Origin: Desulfuromonadaceae bacterium UBA5613
GTDB lineage: Bacteria > Desulfobacterota > Desulfuromonadia > Desulfuromonadales > UBA2197
Direction of reading: 5' to 3'
NCBI GenBank assembly: GCA_002424625.1
Contig: DIKR01000071.1
Location: 55,448 to 97,352, forward strand
Length of the DNA: 41,905 bases
How positions within the stretch are numbered: position 1 is the stretch's first letter; each line of letters opens with the position of its first letter. A program made the translations under genes and the position numbers. Shown here one piece after another: positions 14,973 to 23,870 of the stretch. The notes under the pieces are model-generated. The model was given only the letters and a program-made list of their open reading frames with translations. It was not told the DNA's origin and did no database searches.

Positions 14973-15374
14973 TCAGGCGTTTTCTTCGGCAGCTTCTTCA
15001 GCGTTTACCAGCAAATCATCCTCGCTCGGCGCTTCAACGGCCGTAGCCGCAACAGTTTCAACTGCCACTGCCGGCAGTACGAAACCTTTTTCGAGGTGAA
15101 TGTTGATAAACTTGATGATCGACTCATCGAGGCGCAGACGGCGCTCATATTCGAGGATCACCTTCGGATCGGCTTCAAAGATTACCAGAACATAACTGCC
15201 GCGGTTCTGTTTTTTGACCGTGTAGGCCAACTTGCGGACTCCCCATTCATCGACCTTGATGATCGATGCGCCCTGATCGGTCAGGACCCCCTTGAACTTG
15301 TCGATAACAGCCGTGTAGGCGTCACCGGTCAAATCCGGGCGGACGATGAAGATTGATTCGTACGTACGTGTCAT
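14973..15374 (-). CDS. rpsF: 30S ribosomal protein bS6 with acidic tail
   Basis: 133 residues starting MTRTYESIFIVRPDLTGD, with the S6 core (WGVRKLAYTVKKQNRGSYVL) over residues 1-95. The final ~35 residues are Ala/Glu-rich and acidic (APSEDDLLVNAEEAAEEN), reminiscent of the variable glutamate tail of E. coli S6. AAGGAG lies before ATG 15374. First gene of the rpsF-rpsR-DUF2232-rplI-dnaB unit. Confidence 0.96.
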   Translation of the reverse strand: MTRTYESIFIVRPDLTGDAYTAVIDKFKGVLTDQGASIIKVDEWGVRKLAYTVKKQNRGSYVLVIFEADPKVILEYERRLRLDESIIKFINIHLEKGFVLPAVAVETVAATAVEAPSEDDLLVNAEEAAEENA

Positions 15375-15397
15375 GCTGAGCTCCTTGTGGGTATTAA

Positions 15398-15418
15398 GCC
15401 CCGGCACCATGCCGGAGC
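15398..15418 (-). promoter_or_regulatory. Hairpin in the rpsF leader, possible S6:S18 autoregulatory element
   Basis: In the mRNA a GC / CCGG stem with a seven-base loop lies about 25 bases before rpsF and includes CCGG on both arms. bS6:bS18 leaders in many phyla carry a CCG-containing stem that binds the protein pair. The match here is only in position and general shape. Confidence 0.35.
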
Positions 15419-15468
15419 AAGGAGAGATGGTTCGCTTATGAACGCGCCATCACCTTATCGAACGGAAA

Positions 15469-15497
15469 CTTGTAGCACAATGGTCTGTCTTGAGCAA
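15469..15497 (-). promoter_or_regulatory. Candidate promoter of the rpsF operon
   Basis: Minus-strand TTGCTC (15492-15497), 17-base spacer, then TACAAG preceded by TGC (extended -10 type) at 15469-15474. It would give a leader of about 90 bases containing the hairpin at 15398. No gene lies in the 15375-15536 gap. Confidence 0.45.
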
Positions 15498-15536
15498 GGT
15501 TTTTTCAATAGGCCTGGCCTGCGCAGGAAATCGGCA

Positions 15537-16631
15537 TCAAACATTAAACCGGAAATGCATAAGATCGCCGTCCTTGACGACATATTCTTTGCCCTCCAGA
15601 CGCATCAGGCCTTTCTCCTTTGCACCGGCTTCTCCGCGACAGGCAATAAAATCTTCGTAGGCGATGACTTCGGCACGGATAAAGCCTTTTTCAAAATCCG
15701 TGTGAATGACCCCGGCTGCTTGCGGCGCCTTGGCGCCTTTGGGGATAGTCCAGGCCCGGACTTCCTTGACCCCGGCGGTAAAGTAAGTGATCAAGCCCAG
15801 GAGTTTGTAGCCAGCATGAATCATCCGGTCGAGGCCGGACTCTTCCAGACCAAGATCCTGCAGAAAGTCGATCTTCTCGTCCTCAGACAACTCCGCAATC
15901 TCCGCTTCGATCTTGCCGCAGATGATAACGAACTCTGCCCCTTCTGCTTTGGCGTGAGCACGGACCTTTTCGACAAAAGGATGTTTGCCGTCAAGATCGT
16001 CTTCGCTGACATTGGCGACATACAGGACGGGTTTGTCGGTAATCAGGTGAAGATCACGCAGGATCAGCCGCTCTTCGCTACTGAGGTCACAGGAAAGCGC
16101 CATCCTGCCATTGTTCAAGGCTTCGCGCACCTTGATCAGTACCGCGAGTTCTTCCTGGAGCTTTTTATCGCCGCTGCGCGCCTGCTTTTCAGAACGGGAA
16201 ATGCGTTTATCGACAGTATCCAGATCAGAAAGGTTGAGCTCCGTCTGAATGACTTCAATATCACGCAGAGGATCGACGGTACCGTCGACATGGACGACAT
16301 TTTCATCTTCAAAACAGCGGACAATATGGGCAATCGCTTCCACTTGCCGGATATGACCGAGAAACTGATTGCCCAATCCCTCGCCTTGACTGGCGCCTTT
16401 AACCAATCCGGCAATATCGACAAACTCCATGGCTGTCGGCAGAACCCGTTGCGGGTTGACGATCTCGGCAAGGGCCTCCAGGCGTTTGTCGCGCATCGAG
16501 ACGACGCCAACGTTCGGCTCAATGGTGCAAAAAGGATAGTTGGCCGCTTCGGCCCCGGCACTGGTGATGGCATTAAAGATGGTCGACTTGCCGACGTTGG
16601 GCAGTCCGACGATGCCGCATTTGAAACCCAT
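15537..16631 (-). CDS. ychF: Ribosome-binding ATPase YchF (Obg family)
   Basis: Conserved P-loop protein that binds ribosomes and hydrolyses ATP in preference to GTP; implicated in redox stress signalling. The 364 residues start MGFKCGIVGLPNVGKSTIFN (G1), with DIAGLVKGASQGEGLGN (G3), a coiled-coil insertion, and a C-terminal TGS domain with AWTIPKGAKAPQAAGVIHTDFEKGFIRAEV in its last 90 residues. YchF follows pth in many genomes; here hppA lies between them. Confidence 0.96.
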   Translation of the reverse strand: MGFKCGIVGLPNVGKSTIFNAITSAGAEAANYPFCTIEPNVGVVSMRDKRLEALAEIVNPQRVLPTAMEFVDIAGLVKGASQGEGLGNQFLGHIRQVEAIAHIVRCFEDENVVHVDGTVDPLRDIEVIQTELNLSDLDTVDKRISRSEKQARSGDKKLQEELAVLIKVREALNNGRMALSCDLSSEERLILRDLHLITDKPVLYVANVSEDDLDGKHPFVEKVRAHAKAEGAEFVIICGKIEAEIAELSEDEKIDFLQDLGLEESGLDRMIHAGYKLLGLITYFTAGVKEVRAWTIPKGAKAPQAAGVIHTDFEKGFIRAEVIAYEDFIACRGEAGAKEKGLMRLEGKEYVVKDGDLMHFRFNV

Positions 16632-16650
16632 GGAGAATCCTTCCTGAAAC

Positions 16651-16690
16651 GGAGAATAGCCGGGGCGCTGTGGCCCCGGCTATTCTCCGG
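16651..16690. terminator. Strong hairpin between hppA and ychF
   Basis: A 17-bp perfect inverted repeat (arms begin CGGAGAATAGCCGGGGC) with a six-base loop. On the minus strand it lies just past the hppA stop but is followed only by CGTTTC, so termination may be partial and ychF may be read through. Confidence 0.6.
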
Positions 16691-16719
16691 AAAAATAACT
16701 GGAACTTTATAGCGAACTA

Positions 16720-18768
16720 TCAGACCAAAAGCGGAGCGATAACCAGCGACACGACACTCATCAATTTGATCAGGATATTCATCGCCGGGCCGGAGGTATC
16801 CTTGAACGGGTCGCCGACAGTGTCGCCGACAACAGCCGCCTTGTGAGCATCGCCCCCCTTCTTTTCACCGGCCAGTTCACCCTTTTCGATGAACTTCTTG
16901 GCATTGTCCCAGGCGCCGCCGGCGTTGGACATGAAGAGGGCCATCAGCACCCCGGCCAAGGTGGCGCCGGCGAGCATGCCGCCGAGGGCCTCTTTGCCCA
17001 GGAGCAGGCCGACCAGGACCGGAGCGACAACAGCAACCACGCCGGGGAGAATCATCTCGCGCAGGGCGGCGCGCGCCGAAATGTCGACGCACTTCTCCGG
17101 TTCGGGCTTGACTCCCGGTAAGCCTTCGAGGAGGCCGGGAATTTCGCGGAACTGACGACGGATTTCATCGACCATCTTGCCGGCAGCCCGGCCGACCGAG
17201 GTCATGGTCAGGGCGCCGATAAAGAAGGGGATCGCTCCACCGATCAGCAGACCGATAACGGTCAGCGGCTGGAGCAGGTTGATCGATTCGAGTTTAACGG
17301 CACTGGCATAGGCAGAGAAGAGGGCAAGGGCGGTGAGAGCAGCGGAACCGATAGCAAAACCCTTGCCGACAGCAGCGGTGGTGTTACCGATGGCGTCGAG
17401 GCCGTCGGTGATTTTGCGAACTTCCGGACCGAGACCGGCCATCTCGGAAATCCCGCCGGCATTGTCGGCGATCGGGCCGTAGGCATCGACGGTCATGGTG
17501 ACGCCGACAGTGGCGAGCATGCCGACAGCGGCAATACCGATACCGTAGAGTCCAGCAAATTGATTAGCGACAAAGATGCCGACACAGATGACCAGAATCG
17601 GCAGAACACAACTCTCGAGGCCGACAGCCAGTCCGTGGATGATGTTGGTGGCCGGACCGGTCTTGCTGGCATCGGCAATGCGGCGAACCGGTGATGCTGA
17701 GGTGTAGTACTCGGTGATCAGGCCGATGGCGATTCCGGCCAGGCTGCCGGCGAGGACAGCCCAGAAGACGCCGTTGCTGATATGCATGGCTCGCGTAATG
17801 AAGAAGGTGGCGACCAGGAAGCCGCCGGCAGCGACAAAGGTGGTATAGCGCAGGGCGGCAGCCGGGTCGATATTCTTGAGGAATTTCATCGAGCCGACGC
17901 CGATCAGCGAGAAGATCAGTCCGGCCATGGCGAGGACCAGCGGCAGGAGCATGGCATTCGACTGGGTCAGGCGAAAGAGATCAGAACCGACTTCAACCGG
18001 TTGACCGGCCAGGGTGCTCATCAGTCCGGCACCGGCTGCAGCGGCAATTGCCACAGTTGCAATGATCGAACCGACATACGATTCGAAGATGTCAGCGCCC
18101 ATGCCGGCGGTGTCACCGACGCAGTCACCGACGTTGTCAGCGATAACGCCAGGGTTTCGGGGGTCATCCTCAGGAATTCCCGCCTCGACCTTGCCGACCA
18201 GGTCGGAACCGACGTCGGCTGCCTTGGTGTAGATGCCGCCGCCGACGCGAGCGAAGAGAGCGATCGACGAGGCGCCCATAGCGAAGCCGTTGATGTAGAC
18301 GGAGGTCGCTGGATCGCCACCGAAGATGATATAGGCAACACCGACCCCGATCAGACCCATCGATGCAACCGAGAGTCCCATGACGGCGCCGCCGTTGAAG
18401 GAGATCATCAGCGCTTTGCTCTGGCCACTAGTGCGGGCCGCTTCGGCCGTTCTGACGTTGGCATGGGTCGCAGCTTTCATGCCGATGAAACCGCAGAGCA
18501 TCGAACATAATGCGCCGCCCAGAAAGGCCAGGGCGGAGTTAATGCCGAGACTCGGGGCAATGCTGATCAGAATAAAGACCAGAACAATGAAGACCGCCAG
18601 CACTGTGTACTCGCGTTTCAGGAAGGCCATCGCACCTGCGCGAATGGCGTCGCCGATCTCTGCCATCTTTTCGTTGCCGACCGGTTCGGCCTTGATGACG
18701 TTGTAGATCATGATGGCGATGACAAAGCCGATGATCCCCAGTATGGGGGCTAGATGTTGCAGTTCCAT
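16720..18768 (-). CDS. hppA: Membrane-bound K+-dependent ion-translocating pyrophosphatase
   Basis: Couples PPi hydrolysis to export of H+ and/or Na+ across the cytoplasmic membrane, recovering energy from biosynthetic PPi. The 682 residues give about 16 membrane helices. Substrate motifs are DVGSDLVGKVEAGIPEDDP, DNVGDCVGDTAGMGADIFES and, at the C-terminus, GDTVGDPFKDTSGP. The motif GNTTAAVGKG, with alanine where K+-independent enzymes have lysine, puts it in the K+-dependent group. Whether it pumps Na+, H+ or both cannot be settled without placing the gate glutamate. Downstream of pth. Confidence 0.95.
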   Translation of the reverse strand: MELQHLAPILGIIGFVIAIMIYNVIKAEPVGNEKMAEIGDAIRAGAMAFLKREYTVLAVFIVLVFILISIAPSLGINSALAFLGGALCSMLCGFIGMKAATHANVRTAEAARTSGQSKALMISFNGGAVMGLSVASMGLIGVGVAYIIFGGDPATSVYINGFAMGASSIALFARVGGGIYTKAADVGSDLVGKVEAGIPEDDPRNPGVIADNVGDCVGDTAGMGADIFESYVGSIIATVAIAAAAGAGLMSTLAGQPVEVGSDLFRLTQSNAMLLPLVLAMAGLIFSLIGVGSMKFLKNIDPAAALRYTTFVAAGGFLVATFFITRAMHISNGVFWAVLAGSLAGIAIGLITEYYTSASPVRRIADASKTGPATNIIHGLAVGLESCVLPILVICVGIFVANQFAGLYGIGIAAVGMLATVGVTMTVDAYGPIADNAGGISEMAGLGPEVRKITDGLDAIGNTTAAVGKGFAIGSAALTALALFSAYASAVKLESINLLQPLTVIGLLIGGAIPFFIGALTMTSVGRAAGKMVDEIRRQFREIPGLLEGLPGVKPEPEKCVDISARAALREMILPGVVAVVAPVLVGLLLGKEALGGMLAGATLAGVLMALFMSNAGGAWDNAKKFIEKGELAGEKKGGDAHKAAVVGDTVGDPFKDTSGPAMNILIKLMSVVSLVIAPLLV

Positions 18769-18810
18769 CTTGCGGAGTTCCTCTCTTTCGTGGGCAATTT
18801 AATTCTATGG

Positions 18811-19383
18811 TCAGGAAAGAACCTGCTGATTGTTGAACTCGTTCATGGCTGCCGCGCTGCCGTGTTTAGCAATTTTTTCGATCACCTTGACTGCGAGGTC
18901 AAGCAATTCGGGGAGTTGTTGCCGTTCTGTTGCGTCAAAGTTGCCGAGTACGTAATCTGCAACTTCTCCTGCTTGCGGTCGACCGATTCCGATCTTGAGC
19001 CGGCAGAAGTCGCCGGTGCCGAGGGTGGCGGCGATACTGCGAATGCCGTTGTGGCCGCCGTGTCCGCCTCCGATCCGCAGCCGCAAGCGACTGAAAGGGA
19101 GGTCGATGTCATCGTGGATGACAATCAAATCCCCCGGAGGGATGCCGAGGGATTTGTAGGCCGAGGTGACGCTGGTACCGCTGACATTCATAAAGGTTTG
19201 CGGCAGCAGGATCATTGCTTCGATCCCGGCGAGGCTACCGACGCCATAAATGCCCTGATGACCTTGGCGTTTAAGGGCGATCCCTGATTGCTCTGCCAGT
19301 CTTCGCGCCACCATGAACCCGATATTGTGCCGGGTCCCGTCATACTTGGGGCCGGGATTGCCCAGGCCGACGATCAACTTCAT
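18811..19383 (-). CDS. pth: Peptidyl-tRNA hydrolase
   Basis: Releases peptides from dropped-off peptidyl-tRNAs. The 190 residues start MKLIVGLGNPGPKYDGTRHNIGF, containing the catalytic histidine and the N10-type residue, with IHDDIDLPF and GGGHGGHNGIRSI further in. It follows rplY by ten bases, the usual rplY-pth pairing. Confidence 0.96.
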   Translation of the reverse strand: MKLIVGLGNPGPKYDGTRHNIGFMVARRLAEQSGIALKRQGHQGIYGVGSLAGIEAMILLPQTFMNVSGTSVTSAYKSLGIPPGDLIVIHDDIDLPFSRLRLRIGGGHGGHNGIRSIAATLGTGDFCRLKIGIGRPQAGEVADYVLGNFDATERQQLPELLDLAVKVIEKIAKHGSAAAMNEFNNQQVLS

Positions 19384-19393
19384 GTGTTAAGGA

Positions 19394-19975
19394 TCAGGCC
19401 TCGGCCTGTTCCTCTGCTTCAGCGGTAATGCCGGTGATGGTGAGGATGGTGAAGTTGACATCGTGCGGCGCTTCGACTCCGGCGGGGAGTTGAAGGTCGT
19501 TGACGTGAAGAACGGTACCGACTTTCAGCGCGGTAACATCAATTTCAATCACGGCAGGAATGGCTGTCGGTAAACAGGTAACCTCAAGTTCATGGCGAAT
19601 CATCTGCAAGCTGCCGCCGTCCTTTTCCCCTTGGGATTTACCAACGGTGTGCAGCGGAACCATAACCTGCACCGGTTTGGTCAAGTCGATCGCCAGAAAA
19701 TCAACATGCATGATGTTGCGACGGATCGCGTGTTTCTTGATTTCCTTAACAATAACAACCTTGCCGTCAAAGGGACCTTCACCCTTGAGGGTGATCAGGG
19801 TGTTGATGTCGCGACCAAGGGCTTTTTTAAAAGTTTTCGGGTCGATGGTAATCGCACAGGGATCCATCCCTTTGCCATAGACAACGGCCGGAGCCTGTTC
19901 CTGGCTGCGCAGGACACGATTGCCCCCTTTGCCGAGACGGGTGCGGGTAGAAACGTTCAATTCAGCTTGTGACAT
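19394..19975 (-). CDS. rplY: 50S ribosomal protein bL25, CTC/TL5 long form
   Basis: Binds 5S rRNA. At 193 residues this is the long CTC/TL5 type: an L25 N-terminal domain (about 1-95, RTRLGKGGNRVLRS and AVVYGKGMDP) and a C-terminal beta domain. The tail is short and acidic (AEAEEQAEA). It is between prs and pth, a classic order. Confidence 0.95.
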   Translation of the reverse strand: MSQAELNVSTRTRLGKGGNRVLRSQEQAPAVVYGKGMDPCAITIDPKTFKKALGRDINTLITLKGEGPFDGKVVIVKEIKKHAIRRNIMHVDFLAIDLTKPVQVMVPLHTVGKSQGEKDGGSLQMIRHELEVTCLPTAIPAVIEIDVTALKVGTVLHVNDLQLPAGVEAPHDVNFTILTITGITAEAEEQAEA

Positions 19976-20047
19976 GATCTTCCTCCATTCACTCTTAAAA
20001 GAGACGTGTAGCGTTTATATCGTTGATCGGTTCAATGATTCAGTGGA

Positions 20048-20986
20048 TTAGACGAAGAGGGAACTGACCGATTCGTCGCCATGAATGCGGCGGATAGCTT
20101 CGGCCAGGAGGTCGGCAACAGAGAGAACCCGTAATTTTGAGCACTCAGCTGTCTTGTCCTGCACCGGAATAGTATTGGTTACAACCACTTCATGCAGGCA
20201 GCTGGCGTTGATCCGCTCAAGGGCCGGGCCGGAGAGCACAGCATGGGCTGCATAAGCGTAGACCTCTTTGGCGCCGCTGTCCTTGAGGGCTTTGGCTGCC
20301 TGACAAAGGGTGCCGGCGGTATCGATCATGTCATCGACAATAATGCAGGTCTGGTCCGCGACATCGCCGATGATGTGCATGACCTCGGAAACGTTTGGTC
20401 CGCTGCGACGCTTGTCGATAATGGCCAGTCCGGCATCAAGACGCTTGGCGATCGCTCTGGCCCGTTCAACGCCGCCGGCATCCGGCGAGACCACCACCAC
20501 CCGCTCTTTAAAGCGATTCCCCATGTCATGGAGTATGACCGGGTTGGTATAAAGATGGTCGACCGGGATATTGAAAAAGCCTTGAATCTGACCGGCATGC
20601 AGGTCGATGGTTAAAACCCGGCTCGCACCGGCAGTCTCGATGAGGTCGGCAACAAGTTTGCTGGTGATCGGTGTCCGCGGTGCAACCTTGCGATCCTGCC
20701 TTGCATAACCGAAGTAGGGAATAACCGCGGTGATCTTCTCGGCCGAAGCACGTTTCAGTGCGTCGATCATGATCAGCATCTCCATCAGGTTATTGTTGGT
20801 CGGGGAACAGGTTGACTGCAGCACATAAACTTCAGCGCCGCGGACGTTTTCGCCGATCTCAACCATGATTTCGCCGTCAGAGAAGTTTTTCACTTTAGCG
20901 TTGCCGAGATTGATATTCAAACAATCACAGATTTCACGGGCCAGGGCAGGGTTGGAGTTTCCGCAAAAGATCTTGAGTTTATTCAT
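20048..20986 (-). CDS. prs: Ribose-phosphate pyrophosphokinase
   Basis: Makes PRPP from ribose 5-phosphate and ATP for purine, pyrimidine, His, Trp and NAD synthesis. The 312-residue class I enzyme begins MNKLKIFCGNSNPALAREIC, has the metal-binding DLHAGQIQGFFNIPVDHL and the PRPP loop CIIVDDMIDTAGT. It follows tRNA-Gln, with a terminator-like hairpin in its leader (21012-21041). pyrK/pyrD and purM/purN elsewhere in the window use its product. Confidence 0.96.
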   Translation of the reverse strand: MNKLKIFCGNSNPALAREICDCLNINLGNAKVKNFSDGEIMVEIGENVRGAEVYVLQSTCSPTNNNLMEMLIMIDALKRASAEKITAVIPYFGYARQDRKVAPRTPITSKLVADLIETAGASRVLTIDLHAGQIQGFFNIPVDHLYTNPVILHDMGNRFKERVVVVSPDAGGVERARAIAKRLDAGLAIIDKRRSGPNVSEVMHIIGDVADQTCIIVDDMIDTAGTLCQAAKALKDSGAKEVYAYAAHAVLSGPALERINASCLHEVVVTNTIPVQDKTAECSKLRVLSVADLLAEAIRRIHGDESVSSLFV

Positions 20987-21011
20987 TGCCGCTACCTCGT
21001 GTTTGCCCGGA

Positions 21012-21041
21012 AAAACTCAGGTCATGGCGAGCCATGACCTG
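21012..21041 (-). terminator. Intrinsic terminator/attenuator between tRNA-Gln and prs
   Basis: On the minus strand a perfect 10-bp stem (CAGGTCATGG / CCATGACCTG) with a four-base loop is followed by AGTTTTT. It would end the ispE/tRNA-Gln transcript or attenuate read-through into prs. Confidence 0.75.
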
Positions 21042-21092
21042 ACGGCTGCTGTTATGCCGCGTTAACTGCTGTCGCGACATAAACTGATTTTG

Positions 21093-21167
21093 TGGCTGGG
21101 GCGCCAGGGATCGAACCTGGGAATGCCGGAATCAAAATCCGGTGCCTTACCGCTTGGCGACGCCCCA
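21093..21167 (-). tRNA. tRNA-Gln (anticodon TTG)
   Basis: A full cloverleaf of 75 bases: acceptor TGGGGCG paired with CGCCCCA, anticodon arm CCGGA-TTTTGAT-TCCGG giving TTG, T arm with GGTTCGATCC, and an encoded CCA. It lies 26 bases after the ispE stop and is probably co-transcribed with it. Confidence 0.97.
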
Positions 21168-21193
21168 ATAATTACAAATCTCTTTATTTATTC

Positions 21194-22042
21194 TCAAAGA
21201 ATTAACGGTTTTGCTGTGATAATGGACCAATCGCTGCTGGTGCGAAGAATTTCAGCCGCGTTATGCGCTTGAGCTTCTTCAGCAAAAACACCGAAAAGGG
21301 TCGAGCCGCTTCCGGACATCAATGCCCCCTTGGCGCCAAGCTCGATCAGTTTGCCTTTGATTTCAGCAAGTAACGAATAGTGTTCGATCGTTATCCGTTC
21401 GAGATCGTTCTCCAAAATCGCGACAAGATCGTCCACGGTAGTAGGAAACCGGGGAAGTTTAGTCAGAATGGGGGGCGCTGTCAACCCCAAATTTTGATAA
21501 ACCCACGCTGTCGAGATGAAGATTCCCGGGTTGACCAGAACATACCAGACCGGGGGGAGAGGGGGGACGGACTCAAGTCGGTCGCCAATCCCGGTCGCCC
21601 ATGCCTTGTCGGCAAAAAGGAAGAAAGGAACATCCGCCCCGAGTTTAACCCCTTCCGCCATCAGCTCATCTTTTGAGAGTCGCAGATTGAGCAGCTTGTT
21701 CAGCCCGAGCAGGGTGGTCGCGGCATTGGAGGAGCCACCGCCCAGGCCGGCTGCCACCGGAATTTTTTTGTCGATGACAATCCGCACCCCGACCTGCATG
21801 TTGCTGCGGGCGAGCATCCGTCGCGCCGCTTTCGCTGCGATGTTTTCATCGCCAGTCGGAAGATCGACCCCGGCACAGTCGACAAGTACCTCGCCAGGAC
21901 GATTGGTGAGTTCCATCTCCAGGGTATCGCCAAAATCGAGGCTCTGCATCAACATTGCCAATTCGTGGTAGCCGTCCGGGCGTTTGCCCAGGACGTGCAG
22001 GCAGAGGTTGATTTTGGCCGGGGCAAAGAGACGTAGTTTCAT
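21194..22042 (-). CDS. ispE: 4-diphosphocytidyl-2-C-methyl-D-erythritol kinase
   Basis: ATP-dependent kinase of the MEP isoprenoid pathway. The 282 residues of this GHMP kinase start MKLRLFAPAKINLCLHVLGKR and have the ATP loop PVAAGLGGGSSNAATTL and the C-terminal GSGSTLFG. Its ATG overlaps the stop of the EamA transporter gene (ATGA), so the two are translationally coupled. Confidence 0.96.
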   Translation of the reverse strand: MKLRLFAPAKINLCLHVLGKRPDGYHELAMLMQSLDFGDTLEMELTNRPGEVLVDCAGVDLPTGDENIAAKAARRMLARSNMQVGVRIVIDKKIPVAAGLGGGSSNAATTLLGLNKLLNLRLSKDELMAEGVKLGADVPFFLFADKAWATGIGDRLESVPPLPPVWYVLVNPGIFISTAWVYQNLGLTAPPILTKLPRFPTTVDDLVAILENDLERITIEHYSLLAEIKGKLIELGAKGALMSGSGSTLFGVFAEEAQAHNAAEILRTSSDWSIITAKPLIL

Positions 22043-22941
22043 GCGGGGCTCCTTTCTTCACGGACCAGGTGCAGCAGCACAGGGAGGAGGACAGCGCTGA
22101 AAAGGAGGGCGCAGCCGAGCCATTCCTGACGGCTTAACGTTTCGTGAAGGAAGATCATTCCCCCCAGGAGGCACCAGACCGGATCGAGGGTGTAAAGGAG
22201 CCCGGCCTGGGTCGGGGAGAGATAGCGCTGCCAGGTATTTTGCAGGGTAAAGGCGATCACCGTTGGGAAGATGATGCAGTAAAGGAGCGAGATGATTGCC
22301 AGCGGGCCGGGATGAAAATCCGGAGGCGAAACGATGACCAGGGCTATTATTCCCCAAAGGGCCACGGTGGCGAACTGCACCAGGGTGAGGAGGCGCACGT
22401 CAACGTTCCCCATCAGGCGCGAGACGGCGATGATGTGCAGGGAGATAAAGAAGGCGCAGATTGTCGAGAAGAGATCGCCGCGATTGAAGCCGTCGATTCC
22501 GCCTTCGGCGAGTTGCCAGAGGCCGGCGGTGGCCAGAAGAATCCCGGCCAGGGTCCAGAGGTCGATGCGCTGCCGCCAGATGAGGAAGCCGAGGAGGGGG
22601 ATGATGAGGACAAAGAGATTATTGAGAAAACCGGCGCGAGAGACAGTGGTGCCGCTGATGCCGAAGACAAAAGTAATGTTGGCCGCCGCCAGGGCGGTGC
22701 CGATCACCATCCCTCTGCGCAGCAGGTCAGCAGTGAAATTCCGCAGCCGCGCGCCGCAGAGCACAGTCATTAACACGGCAGCGCTAGCAAAGCGGAGAGC
22801 GAGAAAGACCAGGGGCGGGAATTCCCGTACGCCGATCTTGGTGAAGACAAAACTTCCCCCCCAGAGCAGGGTGGTGAAGGTCAGCCAGGCCAAAGCGCGG
22901 TGGCGCAGGGCCGGGTCGATTCCGACAGAAACCGGGCTCAT
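22039..22941 (-). CDS. EamA-family (DMT) transporter
   Basis: A 300-residue protein with ten predicted membrane helices in two EamA repeats of five (LLWGGSFVFTKIGVREFPPL starts the first; the second begins about residue 155). The family exports small metabolites such as amino acids or takes up others; the substrate is unknown. Its start overlaps the pyrD stop and its stop overlaps the ispE start, both as ATGA, so it is embedded in a tightly coupled unit although it has no obvious link to either pathway. Confidence 0.85.
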   Translation of the reverse strand: MSPVSVGIDPALRHRALAWLTFTTLLWGGSFVFTKIGVREFPPLVFLALRFASAAVLMTVLCGARLRNFTADLLRRGMVIGTALAAANITFVFGISGTTVSRAGFLNNLFVLIIPLLGFLIWRQRIDLWTLAGILLATAGLWQLAEGGIDGFNRGDLFSTICAFFISLHIIAVSRLMGNVDVRLLTLVQFATVALWGIIALVIVSPPDFHPGPLAIISLLYCIIFPTVIAFTLQNTWQRYLSPTQAGLLYTLDPVWCLLGGMIFLHETLSRQEWLGCALLFSAVLLPVLLHLVREERSPA

Positions 22942-23870
22942 ACTTTCAAACTGCCAATCACCTGGCGGATATCATCCAGCCCTTCCTCGATCAAAAAGCG
23001 TTCCAGCCCCTCAATCACCGCAATCATCGCCGCCGGATCGATGAAGTTGGCGGTGCCGACCTGCACGGCGGTGGCGCCGGCGATCAAAAATTCTAGCGCA
23101 TCTTCGGCGCACATGATGCCGCCGATACCGATGACCGGGATCTTCACCGCCTGCACCACTTGATGGGTCATGCGCACTGCCACCGGCCGGATCGCCGGGC
23201 CGGAGAGACCGCCGGTGCGGTTGGCGATTTTGGGCTGGCGGGTGCGGATGTCGATGGCCATGCCGGTAATGGTATTGATGCAGCTGATGGCGTCGGCGCC
23301 GGCTTCTTCGACGGCACGGGCGATGACCGTGATGTCGGTGACGTTGGGGGTGAGCTTGACGATCAGCGGTTTATTGAGGGCCTTGCGGACCAGGGCGACG
23401 ACCTGGGCCGCGGCCGACGGTTCGGTGCCGAAGACGATCCCTCCCTGCTTGACGTTGGGGCAGGAGATGTTGAGCTCGACCCCGGTGACTTCCGGGACAT
23501 CATTGAGCTTGCGCGCCACCTCGCCGTACTCCTCCAGGGTGTTGCCGAAGAAGTTGGCGATGATCGGGGTGGTGATGCCGCGGTAATAAGGGACTTTGCC
23601 CTGCACAAAGGCATCGATGCCGACGTTCTGCAGGCCGATGGCGTTGAGCATGCCGCTGGTGGTCTCGGCGATGCGCGGGGTCGGGTTGCCGGCTTTGGGG
23701 TTGAGGGAGAGACCCTTGGTGACGATGGCGCCAAGGCAGTTAAGGTCGAGATAGGGGGCGTATTCCTCGCCGTAACCAAAGGTGCCGGAGGCGGGCATGA
23801 CCGGATTTTTCAGTTTGATCCCGGCGATTTCTACTGCGAGATTCGGACGTTTCATCTTTTCGTTTGTCAT
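22938..23870 (-). CDS. pyrD: Dihydroorotate dehydrogenase B, catalytic subunit
   Basis: Oxidises dihydroorotate to orotate, passing electrons to the PyrK subunit and NAD+. The 310-residue class 1B protein has ELNISCPNVKQGG with the active-site cysteine and the FMN-site segments GGLSGPAIRP and VIGIGGI. I start it at ATG 23870, which shares one base with the pyrK stop (TAATG) and has AAGGA upstream; an earlier ATG at 23879 and a later one at 23855 are possible. Confidence 0.95.
   Translation of the reverse strand: MTNEKMKRPNLAVEIAGIKLKNPVMPASGTFGYGEEYAPYLDLNCLGAIVTKGLSLNPKAGNPTPRIAETTSGMLNAIGLQNVGIDAFVQGKVPYYRGITTPIIANFFGNTLEEYGEVARKLNDVPEVTGVELNISCPNVKQGGIVFGTEPSAAAQVVALVRKALNKPLIVKLTPNVTDITVIARAVEEAGADAISCINTITGMAIDIRTRQPKIANRTGGLSGPAIRPVAVRMTHQVVQAVKIPVIGIGGIMCAEDALEFLIAGATAVQVGTANFIDPAAMIAVIEGLERFLIEEGLDDIRQVIGSLKV

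Noticed and set aside
15387..16712. A 441-codon plus-strand frame opposite ychF
   Set aside because: ychF on the minus strand has full family motifs; the plus frame has none and spans the rpsF promoter region.
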